Source: Megalobrama amblycephala
Lineage: Eukaryota; Chordata; Actinopteri; Cypriniformes; Xenocyprididae
Length of the DNA stretch: 64,000 nucleotides
Direction: 5' to 3'
Assembly (NCBI RefSeq): GCF_018812025.1
Contig: NC_063050.1
Coordinates: forward strand, 57,548,147-57,612,146
Shown here in pieces: positions 25,584 through 40,748 of this stretch. The notes below the pieces were generated by a model. It worked only from the letters and a program-made list of their open reading frames with translations, was not told the origin of the DNA and ran no database searches. The first letter of the stretch is position 1. Each line of letters begins with the position of its first letter. Position numbers and translations under genes: made by a program.

Positions 25584-27749
25584 GCTCTGTCACGAGGGCT
25601 TGAGTTTGAATCCAATTCAATTTACTCTGCTTCATAAAACCGTGTGCTTCAGTTTCTGTGTGTTTGAACCTACTCAACCATATTTTGGGGACAAATTTGT
25701 ACCTAGAACTCAGAAGTGAGCTAAACCTGACAAAACCTCATATGCAAAAACAATATTAAAATCATATATATTCTCAGTTGTTGTTTTTGCATTATGCATA
25801 AAAGAGGATACTTCTCAAGTGATTCTGTATGAACTTCATAAACTTTGCTGAACCTTTAAGCCGGTTTTAACTGCTCTTTGCTGTGCTTTATTACTCGCTC
25901 ACAACGCGCTCTCTGTGTCTGTGTTTTGTAGGAATGCGTAGCGGCTAAATCAGATTAGCATAGTTGTTAGCATTAGCCCACATGTCATAATCTCAAAGAG
26001 ACTGAAGGAGCCTGAGGCCTTTGAAAACTGCTTAATGGAGTGTTTTGTGTTGTTGTGTTTTGCTCCGTATAATAACTGAGTTAGTATCAGTCGATGAGCA
26101 CGCGCTTGATCTGATTATGCTTTATTCAACATGTCAGAGCAACATTGGAAATAAAGAGAGCAGAGGGGATCTGTTCATGTTCAGGCAGGGTATTTGAATG
26201 TGACTGTCAATCAAACTCACATTCGGCTCTGTCTCCGCCCACTATCAGCATCCAGTGAAGTAAAATAGGTTCACTGGTGTTCGATCTATATAGAACTGCA
26301 GCACACTTATAATAAACAGAATGATATTGTGCGTTTTATATAAATATATATATATGTCATGCCAATGTAGTTATTGTTATTAGTGTGAGGGGCCTCGTGT
26401 AAAAAAGCTTCAGTGTTCATTCCTACTTTGTCATCGTTGAGATCTTCAGTCAGTCGTTTATGTTTCAGATGGGTCAAGGCCGTACATTTACCACTGCCGA
26501 TCACCCAACATGGAGGTCTTCACCTGCTGGTGGCGTCCGATCAATAATCAGGACAACGTCACCTACACGCTTCAGTACAGCACGGGGTGAGACGCGCCGC
26601 ACGTCGGCTGGTGGTTTATGCAGAGGTCAATAACGCTGGTCATGCATAGTAAATGTGGTCATGTGGTCTCCGCAGGAACGGCGCTCCTCACGACTGTCCC
26701 GATTACGTGAGCGGCGGCATCAACAGCTGCTTCTTCGACACCAAACACACTCAGATCTGGGAGATGTACTGCATGAAAGTGACGGCTCACACCGGCACGG
26801 GGTCGCTGACCTCTCCGAGACACTGCCTGGACGTGGCTGATATAGGTGACGCATTACACCAAACGCACACGGGAATTCCGATCCTTTCATTTTAAAGACT
26901 CTCCAAGTAATGAAACTACATGGCTTGTCAAGTCGGCTTTATTTCAGATTGTACAGATTGTTTCACAGTAACAAAGAGAAAGGTTTTCATCAGCGCTGAT
27001 GTTTCATCATGTTTGTTAATGAGTCTCGTGTGTTTGCGTCCCAGTGGAGACCGACCCGCCATTTAACCTGTCCTACATCATGCTGAACGAGAGCCACTGT
27101 GGATCCTGTCGCTCCATCATGCTGTCCTGGATGTATCCGGTCGAGACGCAGGTGCGGGAGGGATGGATTACGCTCATCTACGAGCTGCGCTACAGAAACC
27201 TCGCTCAGCCAGACACCTGGAAGGTACGGCCTTCGCTTGAATGACAGCAATTGTGAACGCTAATATGTACATAAATCATGATAAATAATGCGTCATTTGA
27301 AAGCTTCATGACTCATTTTAAATTGGACACTGCATTACCATGGAAACTGTACTTTACAATTTTTTCACATCAACTTAGAGAATTTAGAGCACAACATATG
27401 GCTTTTGATTTTTAGAGGCCAAATGATTTTGTAAAGTAAATTCTTAGTTCTTCATGAGTCAAACATTAACTCTGTGCATTAGTTAAGCATGGGTTAGTGC
27501 AGCCGTATTGTAAAGTGTTCCTCAATCATTCTAGAAATGTTTAAGAGAAAAAAGGAAGATTTAGGACGTGTGGTGTGTGTCCGTAGATGAAGGAGCGTTT
27601 GCGGGAGCCACATGTTGAGTTGTTGGATCTGCCGGTGGGAACGCATGAGTTGATGGTCCGATGCCGCTCCGCCAACAGCAAACACTGGAGCGCATGGAGC
27701 GAGTCCATCAGCATCAGCATCATCGGCAGACCTATGTCCGGTACGCACA

Positions 27750-27797
<48 letters not shown>

Positions 27798-29489
27798 CAT
27801 TGACCTGTCTATCACAGCTGATGCTTAAACATCTGTCTGTCTGTCTGTCTGTCAGATCACATGTTGGTCTTAATCCTGGTGACCAGCCTCAGCGTCGTGG
27901 CCTTCCTCATCGTCGGTTTTGGGTTCATTCCACGAGGAAAGAGGTCAGTGCCGTCATGAAGCCGTAGCTCTACTCACAGTATCGACGGACTGTCGATGGG
28001 AATTACACAGACGGATCTGCAGATGTTCAGTTCAGTTCTGTCTATTTATCTTGCAATTCTGACTTAATAAATCATAACTGGTATTTCTGTCATGGTAACT
28101 CTCTAAGTGTTTAGCATGGTAATAGACATGACCATTTTAATGTTTGGTCCTACTGCCGATACATACACGATACACTGCTGTACAACACGGCATACGTGAA
28201 TTACTCATAGCAGATCTATGCAGGTGGAGCTGGGGAAGGCGGAGGGTTCCTGAAAGCACTGCTAAAGCAAAAGTTGAGCAGAAGGCTCATTGGCTACTGA
28301 TAAAGCAGGAACCAATCAGATGTGCCCTATAGAGAATGATGCAGATTGAGTTAAGGACCAGACTGCGCCATCTAGAGTTTCATGACAGAACTTTAGATAA
28401 ACTCAGAATTGCAAGAAATTAATTTTGAGATAAAAACTCGCAATTACATTTTTTATTCCGTGGCGGAACTTCAGTGAATTCTGCAGAATGGATTTAATGG
28501 TGGTTCTGCTCTTAGCTTTGAGGAACACCATGTGCATGAACTAATACATATCAAAACAAATAAAAAAAACATAAATAATGCATTAGGAAAAAAACAGGAT
28601 GTAAAGAAAAAATTCCTTGTGTTCTTCCTGCAGAATCAAAGCGTTTCTCCTGCCACCGATTCCCAAACCGCGCATCCGAGGGCTCGAACCCGTTCTGCTG
28701 AAGGTGACTGTCTCTTCTGCTCACCAATACTGCATTTATTTGAACAAAAATACAGTAAAAACTGCAATTTATTCCTGTGATCAAAGCATTACTCCAGTCT
28801 TCAGTGTCACATGATCCTTCAGAAATCATTCTGATATGATGATTTGATGGTCAAGAAATCTGCTTAACCTTCTGCTCTTTCTGTCCCTTTCCCTCCAGAA
28901 TGGGAAGATCGATGAGATCAATCATCATTTCTCCAGTTTTCACGGCTATACGCCGCCTCAGTACTCTATGGAGACGTGGTACCAGGTGAGCGTGGACACG
29001 TGTCCGGCTGTGACGCCCAACAGTGCCCCGTCTACAGAAGAGAACGCAGCAGTCGCTCGGTTCGTCTCCGGCCCCAACGGACAGCCGACCCTTCGGACGA
29101 GCTGCAGTCCTGCGCCTTACTGCCGCAGCGGCCCCGCCTCCTACTGCGAGGGAGCCACGCCTCCTCCAGCCCCTGGCCACACCCACCCGGAGCTCGTGTC
29201 TGTCCCAGGCATGGACTACAGCATGATTCTAAACTCCGCCCCCGCGCAGCCGCCGTTGCAGGACTTCTACACGTGCGTCACCGGCGTGACGGCCAGCGGG
29301 GCGCTGCATCTGGTGCCCTGCCTGCCCGACATGCTGAAAAACACGCCATATGTGCAGTTCAAAGAGGACGGCAGTGCGGACAAGAGCGGCCAGTTGGTGG
29401 CGCTGCTGGAGAAGCAGATGGAGGAGCTGCCCTGCGACTCCGACCCGAGCGAAGCTGCCGTGCCTTTGCTACCTCATTCATCAGACTGA
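11754..29489 (+). CDS. prlrb: Prolactin receptor (prlrb-like), 8 coding exons
   Basis: Single-pass class I cytokine receptor for prolactin, signalling through a Box 1-bound JAK2 to STAT5. Coding exons: 11754-11847 (exon starts 11731), 26469-26586, 26676-26845, 27045-27223, 27587-27740, 27856-27943, 28634-28703 and 28899-29489. All have GT-AG borders and phases agree, giving 487 residues. Visible parts: hydrophobic signal peptide (about 1-16); two fibronectin-like modules with paired cysteines ([28 protein letters not shown]); WSAWS at 221-225; membrane segment about 241-263; Box 1 [11 protein letters not shown] at 274-284; and a cytoplasmic tail of about 224 residues with the tyrosine motif [13 protein letters not shown] fits prolactin receptor rather than growth hormone receptor. 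The choice of the b paralogue is a guess. Intron 2 is 14.6 kb and filled with repeats; the others are 87-690 bp. Confidence 0.93.
11981..12050. repeat. (TA)35 microsatellite
   Basis: Uninterrupted TA dinucleotides in prlr intron 2. The tract can extrude a cruciform and is likely to be length-variable. Confidence 0.97.
12130..13500. mobile_element. Cluster of old dispersed repeats in prlr intron 2
   Basis: Several pieces look like decayed nonautonomous transposons. One is an inverted pair around 12,868-13,100 (ACTACATTACCCATGATGC facing GCTTCATGGGATTGTAGT). Another block near 12,160-12,290 begins TGATTTATACTTCTGCGTCT, which I recall as common in fish genomes. No transposase frame was seen. 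Limits are approximate. Confidence 0.4.
14095..14385. mobile_element. Short inverted-repeat transposon, copy 1
   Basis: AT-rich element bounded by TTCACAATAAGGTTTGAT on the left and the inverse form ATTATTGTGAAGTGTT on the right. Internal blocks such as TTAGTTAATGTTAATCTCA and AATCAAAAG are shared with 33329-33545. It is a nonautonomous element with no coding capacity. DNA from 14,390 to 15,120 shows nothing I can name. Confidence 0.65.
15124..23500. repeat. 8.4-kb composite CAG/AATAA minisatellite with higher-order structure
   Basis: About 560 units, mostly 15 bp, built from AGC triplets plus AATAAC, AATAAT or CCAATAAA (for example AGCAGCAGCAATAAC, AGCAGCACCAATAAA, AGCATCAGCAATAAC). Units are multiples of 3, so both strands stay open for kilobases: Ser/Asn and Ala/Ile/Thr on plus, poly-Leu on minus. 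None is a gene. The left third is rich in CCAATAAAAG units; the right part is rich in AGCATCAGC and AGAATCAGC units. Blocks repeat at 2273 bp (about 16.86-19.03 kb against 19.13-21.3 kb) and at 1069 bp (about 21.2 against 22.3 kb). Single-base deletions, such as near 17,709 and 20,574, break the frames. It lies inside prlr intron 2. Confidence 0.97.
23590..23880 (+). mobile_element. Dispersed repeat, copy B
   Basis: Plus-strand copy of the family also found at 2840-3085 and 29630-29915, carrying GAGGGCGGGGCAACCTGTCA and ACCAATAGCAAACCACAACC. It starts about 90 bp after the end of the large CAG/AATAA array. 23,880-24,590 shows no recognisable feature. Confidence 0.75.
24590..25490 (-). mobile_element. 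Broken LINE reverse transcriptase (L2/CR1-like)
   Basis: Minus-strand fragment of a non-LTR retrotransposon. Conceptual translation shows reverse-transcriptase blocks in order: NYRPISNL (near 25,390), [35 protein letters not shown] and the catalytic YADDTQLY (near 24,890). The frame shifts by one base between GVPQGS and YADD, near 24,935, and another break lies in a T-run near 25,425. It therefore encodes no working enzyme. Both the endonuclease part and the tail are missing. The 5' side ends at a (TG)n tract at 25,508. L2/CR1 assignment is from motif style only. Confidence 0.88.
25508..25581. repeat. (TG)n microsatellite
   Basis: Long TG run with one TA interruption, next to the LINE fragment. 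25,582-26,468 is the rest of prlr intron 2, and I see no feature in it beyond a short AT-dinucleotide run near 26,340. Confidence 0.95.
27751..27795. repeat. (AC)n tract just after a prlr splice donor
   Basis: The AC run begins about ten bases downstream of the donor of the WSAWS exon (exon end 27740) and fills nearly half of a 115-bp intron. A TCTG tetranucleotide run then precedes the acceptor at 27,855. Confidence 0.93.
28706..28860. mobile_element. Dispersed repeat filling a prlr intron
   Basis: Matches 49600-49835 in the opposite orientation: TCTCTTCTGCTCACCAATAC, CAGTAAAAACTG, and then the block containing GTCACATGATCCTTCAGAAA. I recognise the block as abundant in cyprinid noncoding DNA. 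It begins about six bases after the splice donor at 28,703 and makes up most of the 195-bp intron before the last exon. Confidence 0.7.
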
Positions 29490-29629
29490 GCCTAAATCAG
29501 CGAACGCTCGGGACCTGCACACGCGACGTACAATCACACACACACACCGTCCACTACTGACACAGTCGGTGCGGGTTTGTCTTGAAATACAGAATAACGA
29601 CTGCCGTTTAGGTTCAGAGAAGTGCAAAT

Positions 29630-29915
29630 TGTTTTTTTATGGAATATTTAAGTATTCTAAATTATTCATCGGTGCACATCATTATTGTTTAAAATTCACG
29701 TGTCTCGTAATCTTGAATCAGAATATCTTCTTCATCTCTTCTCCTCTCTGATGACGAGGGCGGGGCAACCTGTCACTCGCATGAGATCCACCAATAGCAA
29801 ACCACAACCATCCAATCAATTCCCCACAGACAAAATCAAGCCCCGCCCTACATTTGTTCTTGTTTTCCACAATAGGGAAGAAAAGACCAGCGCACCTTCC
29901 CTTCCACTTTAAGTG
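29630..29915 (+). mobile_element. Dispersed repeat, copy C, in the prlr 3' UTR
   Basis: Third copy of the GGGCGGGGCAACCTGTCAC family. It starts about 140 bp after the prlr stop codon and is therefore probably transcribed as part of the 3' UTR. Confidence 0.75.
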
Positions 29916-30133
29916 TCTAAATCATTCTTCATCTGTGTGACTGATGCTCATGATGGATGAACATTCAGTACCTGATGTAATTCTCGCATTTGGACCTTTT
30001 TATTTATTGTTACATGCAGAAATTTACACAGTTGATATTCAGAAGACTATAGAGAATATTTTAATGTCAGCACTTCAAACTGATCGTTGTAAAGCAAACT
30101 GCACAAACTGTGTCAGTGTTCATGGACTGCACT

Positions 30134-30136
<3 letters not shown>

Positions 30137-30185
<49 letters not shown>
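30137..30185. repeat. (AC)n microsatellite
   Basis: AC run in the probable prlr 3' UTR. A second, TG-type tract lies at 31432-31472. The rest of 30,190-31,900 shows no reading frame that I can support. Confidence 0.95.
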
Positions 30186-30188
<3 letters not shown>

Positions 30189-31435
30189 GACCAGCAGCTG
30201 AACTCAAGGTTTATCAGTAAATTCTCACAACGAGCCAAACCCGCTACTGTCAGATTTCAGGAAACCATCTGGAGCAAAACACACACTCTCAGATCTCTCA
30301 GTCATGTGATGCAGGAATATATTTTTAAATCAAGGACACATGAGAGAACTGAAGCTCTTTTCATACAGTGCGATTCACTGTGATTCTCAGCCAGAGTCTG
30401 ATGGGTAATAACCTCGTCCGGCCCTTCTACTGTACGTTCATTAACAAGAAGCATTTACAAGCCATGAATTCAAAAATATGCACACCAAAGACACACTAAG
30501 AGCCGCCGTGAACACGAGACGAGAGTGAGCGTGAGTGACTGCGATCTGGAGACGCAGAAGGCCTCTCAGGATGGATATGAATTATAGAGAAGTTGTAACA
30601 CGGGTGAATCGTTTGCTTGTTGAGCGGGTGATGATGTAATGAATGTACGGTTGCGATGATGAGCCACACGACACAATCCCATTATAACGTTTCACTAATG
30701 CATCACAGTTTTATACACACTCAGTGACAGTGAATGAGCTTCATCAGCGACGGGGCTGAACTCAATACTCGCACTGGCCTCGCGTCGTGGATGTCAGTTA
30801 AACTACGCTGTGGAAGATTGTTTCTGCCACAGAATTATATTTCGCAATTTAAACTTTATAACTCACATTTGTGAGAAAAGGTCAGAATTGTTACATTTAC
30901 CTTTTTTAATTTCTCATTCCGTGTCAGAAACAAGCTTCCACAGTACGGCACTTTCCATGAATACGGAAAACTCTGGAGTTTCTTTGTAAAGAATCAGAGG
31001 CACAAATCCCTACTTGCTTTAATGGGCTTAACTATTAACCATTATTTAACACAAGATTCAGCAGCTAGTTTGAACCACATCAAATGTTTGAGCAACAGCT
31101 TCATTTAAACTTTATATGCAAACCTGTCATTTTTCTGATGTGGTTTATAAATGTACTTCTTATTTGATCAGGTTTGTTTCATTTTTTATCGCTAGAACAT
31201 CAGGGTTTTAATTGTATTTAGATGCAAAAGTTGAAAATATTTTTCTGCAGGTTCAGCACACATAAATGACTTTTGCACCCTATTCGTGAAGAGTGCCGTA
31301 TATAAAACACTTTGTGATCAAAAAATTTATTTTTATGTTTTTTCTTGTCTTTGAAGCAGTTTCATATGCGCTCTTGATAAAATAGTGTCATATATAGAGA
31401 GATTAATATTAATGTTACTGTGAGAAGTTGCGTGT

Positions 31436-31474
<39 letters not shown>

Positions 31475-31911
31475 ACACATGGTTTAATAAGTGTGTGTTA
31501 GAGAGACTGAAGCACTGTGTTATCTGTTCAACACTGTTTCTCTTTCTTTGCATTTCAGTGTCAGTTCATGTTTCAGAAACATTTCCTCTTGATTTTCCTC
31601 TGATGGGCTGTTTCTCGTTGGCTGTGTGTCGTGTCTGTGCCTTTAATCGTGTGGGTTTTCCTGTTGTTATTAATGTACATAATCACTCTAGAACTCCAGC
31701 AGATAAAATACAGAAACGCATTAGAAAGATTCTGATATATTTAAAGAGAGATTTATACAGTAATAAATACGTCCGCTGTCACAGAAATGCAGTATATATT
31801 CTACTATAACATGTTTTTGTACGTTAGATTATTTTCATGTGCTTTTTTCTGTAAGCTTTTGTTTCTCATAGATTTTGTCACCTGTGGGAAAATCACCTTG
31901 CCATGTGGTCA

Positions 31912-31917
31912 AATAAA
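31912..31917 (+). terminator. prlrb: Candidate prlr polyadenylation signal
   Basis: AATAAA followed by a GT-rich stretch (GTGTGTGATGATGGGTTTTTG), as expected for a cleavage site. It would give a 3' UTR of about 2.4 kb. Another AATAAA lies at 31762-31767. No transcript evidence is available here. Confidence 0.45.
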
Positions 31918-32298
31918 GCCGGTGAGCTGAAAGACAGTGTGTGATGATGGGTTTTTGTGGTTTACACAATCTCACACACACACACACAATTGTTGTACAA
32001 CAATTGACTCATTATAAAACAATAACAATACTAAATGAGTTCAATATTTTTGTGAAAGTATTGAAACATAATGTCAAGACCCTTGCGTAAACGGTAAAAA
32101 TAAATTAATAAATAATAAAAGAAAGGAATGTGAACCATGTCAAACATTTTAGATGTGAAAAGTACAAAGAAATGGGGAGACATTTTAATATTAATTTCAG
32201 CTTAATTTTTTTATTAAGCGCAACAAATAATGATAAAATTAATTTGAACACATTCATGCAGGTAGAGCACAGACAGACAATGAATTCTCATGGTGGTG

Positions 32299-32478
32299 TC
32301 AGTCGATGATGACAGGTTTGTGTTCATTCTCCAGTATCTTCAGCTCTGCTAGTGTTGACTGGTTAAACTGGTTTCGGTCAGATCGCAGGGAATGCAGGTG
32401 TTCAAAGGAAGGGTTGCATGTTTGTTGTGTCAGGTCAGAAAGGAGAAGATCTGGGTCAGAATTGGTAACTAGCGCCAT
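32299..32478 (-). CDS. Possible 59-residue small protein, unrecognised
   Basis: Minus-strand frame starting at ATG 32478-32476 in a strong context (AAGATGG) and ending TGA at 32301-32299. The predicted peptide starts MALVTNSDPDLLLSDL and ends ENEHKPVIID. It is polar, non-repetitive and has no membrane segment. An AATAAA on the same strand lies about 85 bases past the stop (32,209-32,214). The frame stays open 13 codons upstream to 32,517. I recognise no family. It could be a real intronless small gene, the last exon of a minus-strand gene, a retrocopy, or chance. It sits between prlr and styxl2, antisense to both. Confidence 0.3.
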   Translation of the reverse strand: MALVTNSDPDLLLSDLTQQTCNPSFEHLHSLRSDRNQFNQSTLAELKILENEHKPVIID

Positions 32479-32869
32479 CTTGCGTCTCACAGTGATAAAA
32501 ACAGCAGTACTGAACACTTACTGTTGCTGTTTGAGCTCTCGGGCCACAGAGGGCGCTGTTTACAGTGTTTGTCTGCGTCTCAGTGTACTTACTATCCATC
32601 CTAAATAGTATGAGACATTAGTATTTTTCAATACTATTTAGGGCAGATAGGGTGGATATTACACACATTGGGATGCAGGGTTTCTCTTTTGACAGCTGGA
32701 TGAATCATGTATTTGTAGCTAATAGAAGGCTTTTCAAAACAAGAAACAAATGTTCAGTTGGATTGATGTCAAAAGTCTGAATTATGTGAAAGTCAACAAC
32801 AACAACAACAAAAATAACAGGGATTTTATTTCTGTCTGTGATGTCCAGTGAACGATTACGCTGGACTGC

Positions 32870-33031
32870 ATCATGATAAAAGCTCCCGGCCCTTTAAGGG
32901 ACCCTGGGGCCGTCAGACCCCTCGATGATGTCACATGGGTGCCCGGGGGCCGGTGGGAGTGTGAGGAGTCCAGACACACTCACAGACCTCAGAGCGCTGG
33001 AGACGGAGCCACCGACGGCACAGACATTCAG
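32870..33031 (+). promoter_or_regulatory. styxl2: Candidate styxl2 core promoter and noncoding exon 1
   Basis: A TATA-like ATAAAAG lies at 32876-32882, followed 10-20 bases later by CCTTTAAGG, a near-CArG sequence with five instead of six A/T. A GC-rich stretch follows and ends at the splice donor CAG|GTCAGA (exon end 33031). The next acceptor, CTGTCTGCAG at 33600, joins it to the exon carrying the start codon. Transcription would start near 32,905. Inference from signals only. Confidence 0.45.
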
Positions 33032-33144
33032 GTCAGAAACTTCATCTGAGAAACTTTCACAGAAGCTGCTTGACATTATAGTGACAAATAAGTGTTTTAT
33101 ATATACTTATATCATTCTGTAGCTCTCTTTACACGGTTACACTG

Positions 33145-33146
<2 letters not shown>

Positions 33147-33188
<42 letters not shown>

Positions 33189-33235
33189 CCTCCCTGTTCC
33201 AGAAGAATCTCTGCAGCTGTCACACTCTATATATA

Positions 33236-33277
<42 letters not shown>
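33147..33277. repeat. (TG)n and (AC)n tracts facing each other around a MEF2-like site
   Basis: TG run at 33147-33187 and AC run at 33237-33277, in styxl2 intron 1. The two tracts are complementary inverted arms about 40 bases long, separated by a 49-base spacer, so the segment can fold back. Confidence 0.9.
33214..33236. promoter_or_regulatory. E-box plus MEF2 consensus in styxl2 intron 1
   Basis: CAGCTG (33214-33219), a myogenic-type E-box, lies seven bases from CTATATATAG (33227-33236), which fits the MEF2 consensus CTA(A/T)4TAG exactly. Since styxl2 is a striated-muscle gene, this may be a muscle enhancer. The sites are seen; the function is inferred. Confidence 0.4.
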
Positions 33278-33279
<2 letters not shown>

Positions 33280-33328
33280 CCTGATCAATCTGTTGTTGTC
33301 TGTTTATCATGTTGTGTGTTTTCAGCGG

Positions 33329-33545
33329 TAACACTTTACAATAAGGTTTGACTTGTTTGCATTTGTTAACTTAGTTAATGTTAATCTCATCATTTACTAA
33401 CATTTTTAAAATCAAAAGTTGTTTCTGTCAACATTAGTTAAAGCACTGTGAACGAACAAGAACAAACAGTGAACAATTCTATCATTACTAACATTAACAA
33501 AGATATAATGTTAATGAATTAACTACTGTTAACTATAAGATCTTA
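33329..33545. mobile_element. Short inverted-repeat transposon, copy 2
   Basis: Begins GTAACACTTTACAATAAGGT and shares TTAGTTAATGTTAATCTCA, AATCAAAAG and CATTAACAAAGAT blocks with 14095-14385. It lies in styxl2 intron 1, directly before the coding exon. No coding capacity. Confidence 0.65.
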
Positions 33546-33602
33546 TTGTTGTTGTTATATTATTAAGTTATAATGTTTGTCTCTCTCTGTCTGTCTGCAG
33601 TG

Positions 33603-38855
<5,253 letters not shown>

Positions 38856-39097
38856 TAAAAAAATAGTCTATGTAAGTGTTTCATATGTGCAAAATGACAA
38901 TTCATAAAAGCAAAACTGTTCAGTATGAGACTCTGAAATGATGGACCTTCAGTCTATACTGTATATAAACAAACAACTGTACTAAATGACATTGTTGCAT
39001 TCATTATAAAATGAAATTTTTTCAAGATTCTTGCGTTCAGGTTTTGTTATGACATAGAGAACAACTTCCTAAAGTCAAGAGCAGATTATGTCATAAA

Positions 39098-39103
39098 AAT
39101 AAA
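39098..39103 (+). terminator. styxl2: Candidate styxl2 polyadenylation signal
   Basis: AATAAA about 240 bases after the styxl2 stop codon, followed by GT/T-rich sequence. A second AATAAA lies at 39177-39182. Confidence 0.4.
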
Positions 39104-39214
39104 GGTTCTTTACTGGCATCAATGTTTTTTTTTACATGTGGTAAAAAGGCTTTATCTTATTCAAATGTTTTGCACTAATAAAAAAAATTAAATTAAAAAC
39201 TGTTCACCAAAAGT

Positions 39215-39345
39215 GTCAAAAGTGTAGCCCTGCTCCAAGCAGGTCACGAACTCGGGCCCTTCTGCATGGGAGTCGGATGCTCTAAAGGAGGCTAAAGGAT
39301 GCGAGCTTCAACGTCAGTCACTAGAGCATCTGTTGAGATCAGGGA
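39215..39345 (-). mobile_element. Possible tRNA-derived SINE fragment
   Basis: Read on the minus strand, 39,300-39,235 contains GAGCATCCGACTCCCATGC, then GCCCGAGTTCGTGACC. The order resembles an anticodon arm followed by a pol III B-box (GAGTTCGTGACC against GGTTCGANNCC). An A-box is not clear and no full tRNA cloverleaf forms. It is followed by an (AC)n tract at 39354-39410. Confidence 0.35.
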
Positions 39346-39351
39346 GGAGGT

Positions 39352-39353
<2 letters not shown>

Positions 39354-39410
<57 letters not shown>
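39354..39410. repeat. (AC)n microsatellite
   Basis: Uninterrupted AC run next to the SINE-like fragment, between styxl2 and pou2f1. Confidence 0.95.
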
Positions 39411-39413
<3 letters not shown>

Positions 39414-39899
39414 AGTGTATGATAAAGGTAATAACAGATTTAGCAGGTCTGGGGACTCATATTGGGCCAATAAATGCAAATAATAATATACAGTGAAAAT
39501 AATATACGGTTCATTAAAGTGAAGTTGTCACAGTGGGAACCTGCAGCACTCAATAACTCAACAGGCAGTAAAACAATATAAACACAAATAATTTCGTGAA
39601 ACATCAAAAAATAAAGCCTTGGTTTACATGATATGAATAACAACTTGAGCTGACCATGAAGAGTTGTTTCAGTTCACATCTTCCTTCAGTGTCAGTGTGT
39701 TTTATCTGTGTTAGCTTGTTTACACAACATAATTAAACAATTATTGTGAAGGACAGCTTAGAGCTGTGCGTTTAAACCCAACAAACCAACTAAAGAAATC
39801 AAGCATTTGTGTAACTGGACTTTTGTCTCAAATCCTGGTGGTTCCTGAGAACATGTGACAACTAGCCCCGACCTCGCCTGTTTAAATCTGCTTTTACAC

Positions 39900-40235
39900 T
39901 CAGGTAACAAAAATATGTTCTAAGAACGTTCCCATTATGTTATGAAAACGTTATTTCTGAACGTTCTAAAAAATATTCAGTTTATTAAATGTTTTACAAA
40001 CTTTTGAACATTCCATCCATCATTCTTCAAACATTATGGGAATGTTACTTTTATGTTCTCTGAACGTTCTGCTAACATTTAAAAAAATGAACTTCCAACG
40101 AAAATGTTTCAGGAAAAAAGTTCCATGAATAATTAATATTTTTGTGCTAACGTTTTTCAGATTAAAGACCATTTAACTTTGAACTAATGTTCTATTACTG
40201 GAAAAAGACTTGTTAGTTTGAGAGAACATTGCCAG
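39900..40235. mobile_element. GAACGTTC-rich dispersed repeat
   Basis: Contains repeated GAACGTTC or AACGTTCT motifs (about 39,926, 39,960 and 40,063) and GGGAATGTTACTT. I recognise this as a frequent fish genomic repeat, but cannot assign a class. Confidence 0.45.
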
Positions 40236-40244
40236 AACATGAAA

Positions 40245-40620
40245 AATACTATAGTAATTATAGTAAATAGTGTTTTTGAACCATACTAAAGTACTTTAGT
40301 ACTTAAAATTAATTAAATTAATTTGTTGTGGTAATTCTATAGTTGCTGTGGTAATATATCAACTGGGCCTATAGTAATATAAACAAACCTCTTTACCCCA
40401 TAACCGTTTTCTACAACTATAGTGTATAATATACTACAAATACACTACAGTTTACTGTAGTAAAACTAAAGTAGGCCTACTACAGTATTTATTACAGTTT
40501 ATCAGTTCACTATAGTTAATAGTACAGTATGCTGTAGCATCCATTAACAAAGTGTTGTAAATACTACAATTTACTATAGTATGGTTCAAAAACACTATAG
40601 TATTTACTATATAATTTCCT
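40245..40620. mobile_element. Fold-back MITE upstream of pou2f1
   Basis: Left arm AATAGTGTTTTTGAACCATA (near 40,265) is matched by the inverse TATGGTTCAAAAACACTAT (near 40,579). CTATAG and CTACAGT motifs recur through the middle. It ends about 170 bp before the pou2f1 start codon and so lies within its promoter region. Confidence 0.75.
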
Positions 40621-40679
40621 TTTAGCTGAGAAACATTATTTTAAAACATTGAATTATGTGTCTGTTTTTAAGTTTTAGG

Positions 40680-40704
40680 TCACTCAGGGGCCGAACCGCA
40701 CGTC

Positions 40705-40748
<44 letters not shown>

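Noticed and set aside
27587..27967. 126-codon frame running from the WSAWS exon through the AC tract as one exon
   Set aside because: The donor at 27741 and acceptor at 27855 give the correct phase and a proper membrane segment; the read-through frame does not.
11754..29489. Growth hormone receptor as identity of the first gene
   Set aside because: The WSAWS box and [13 protein letters not shown] are prolactin-receptor-like; growth hormone receptors have a degenerate YGEFS or FGEFS-type box.
39215..39345. tRNA gene
   Set aside because: Only an anticodon-arm-like and B-box-like part is present; no acceptor stem or A-box. Kept as a possible SINE fragment.
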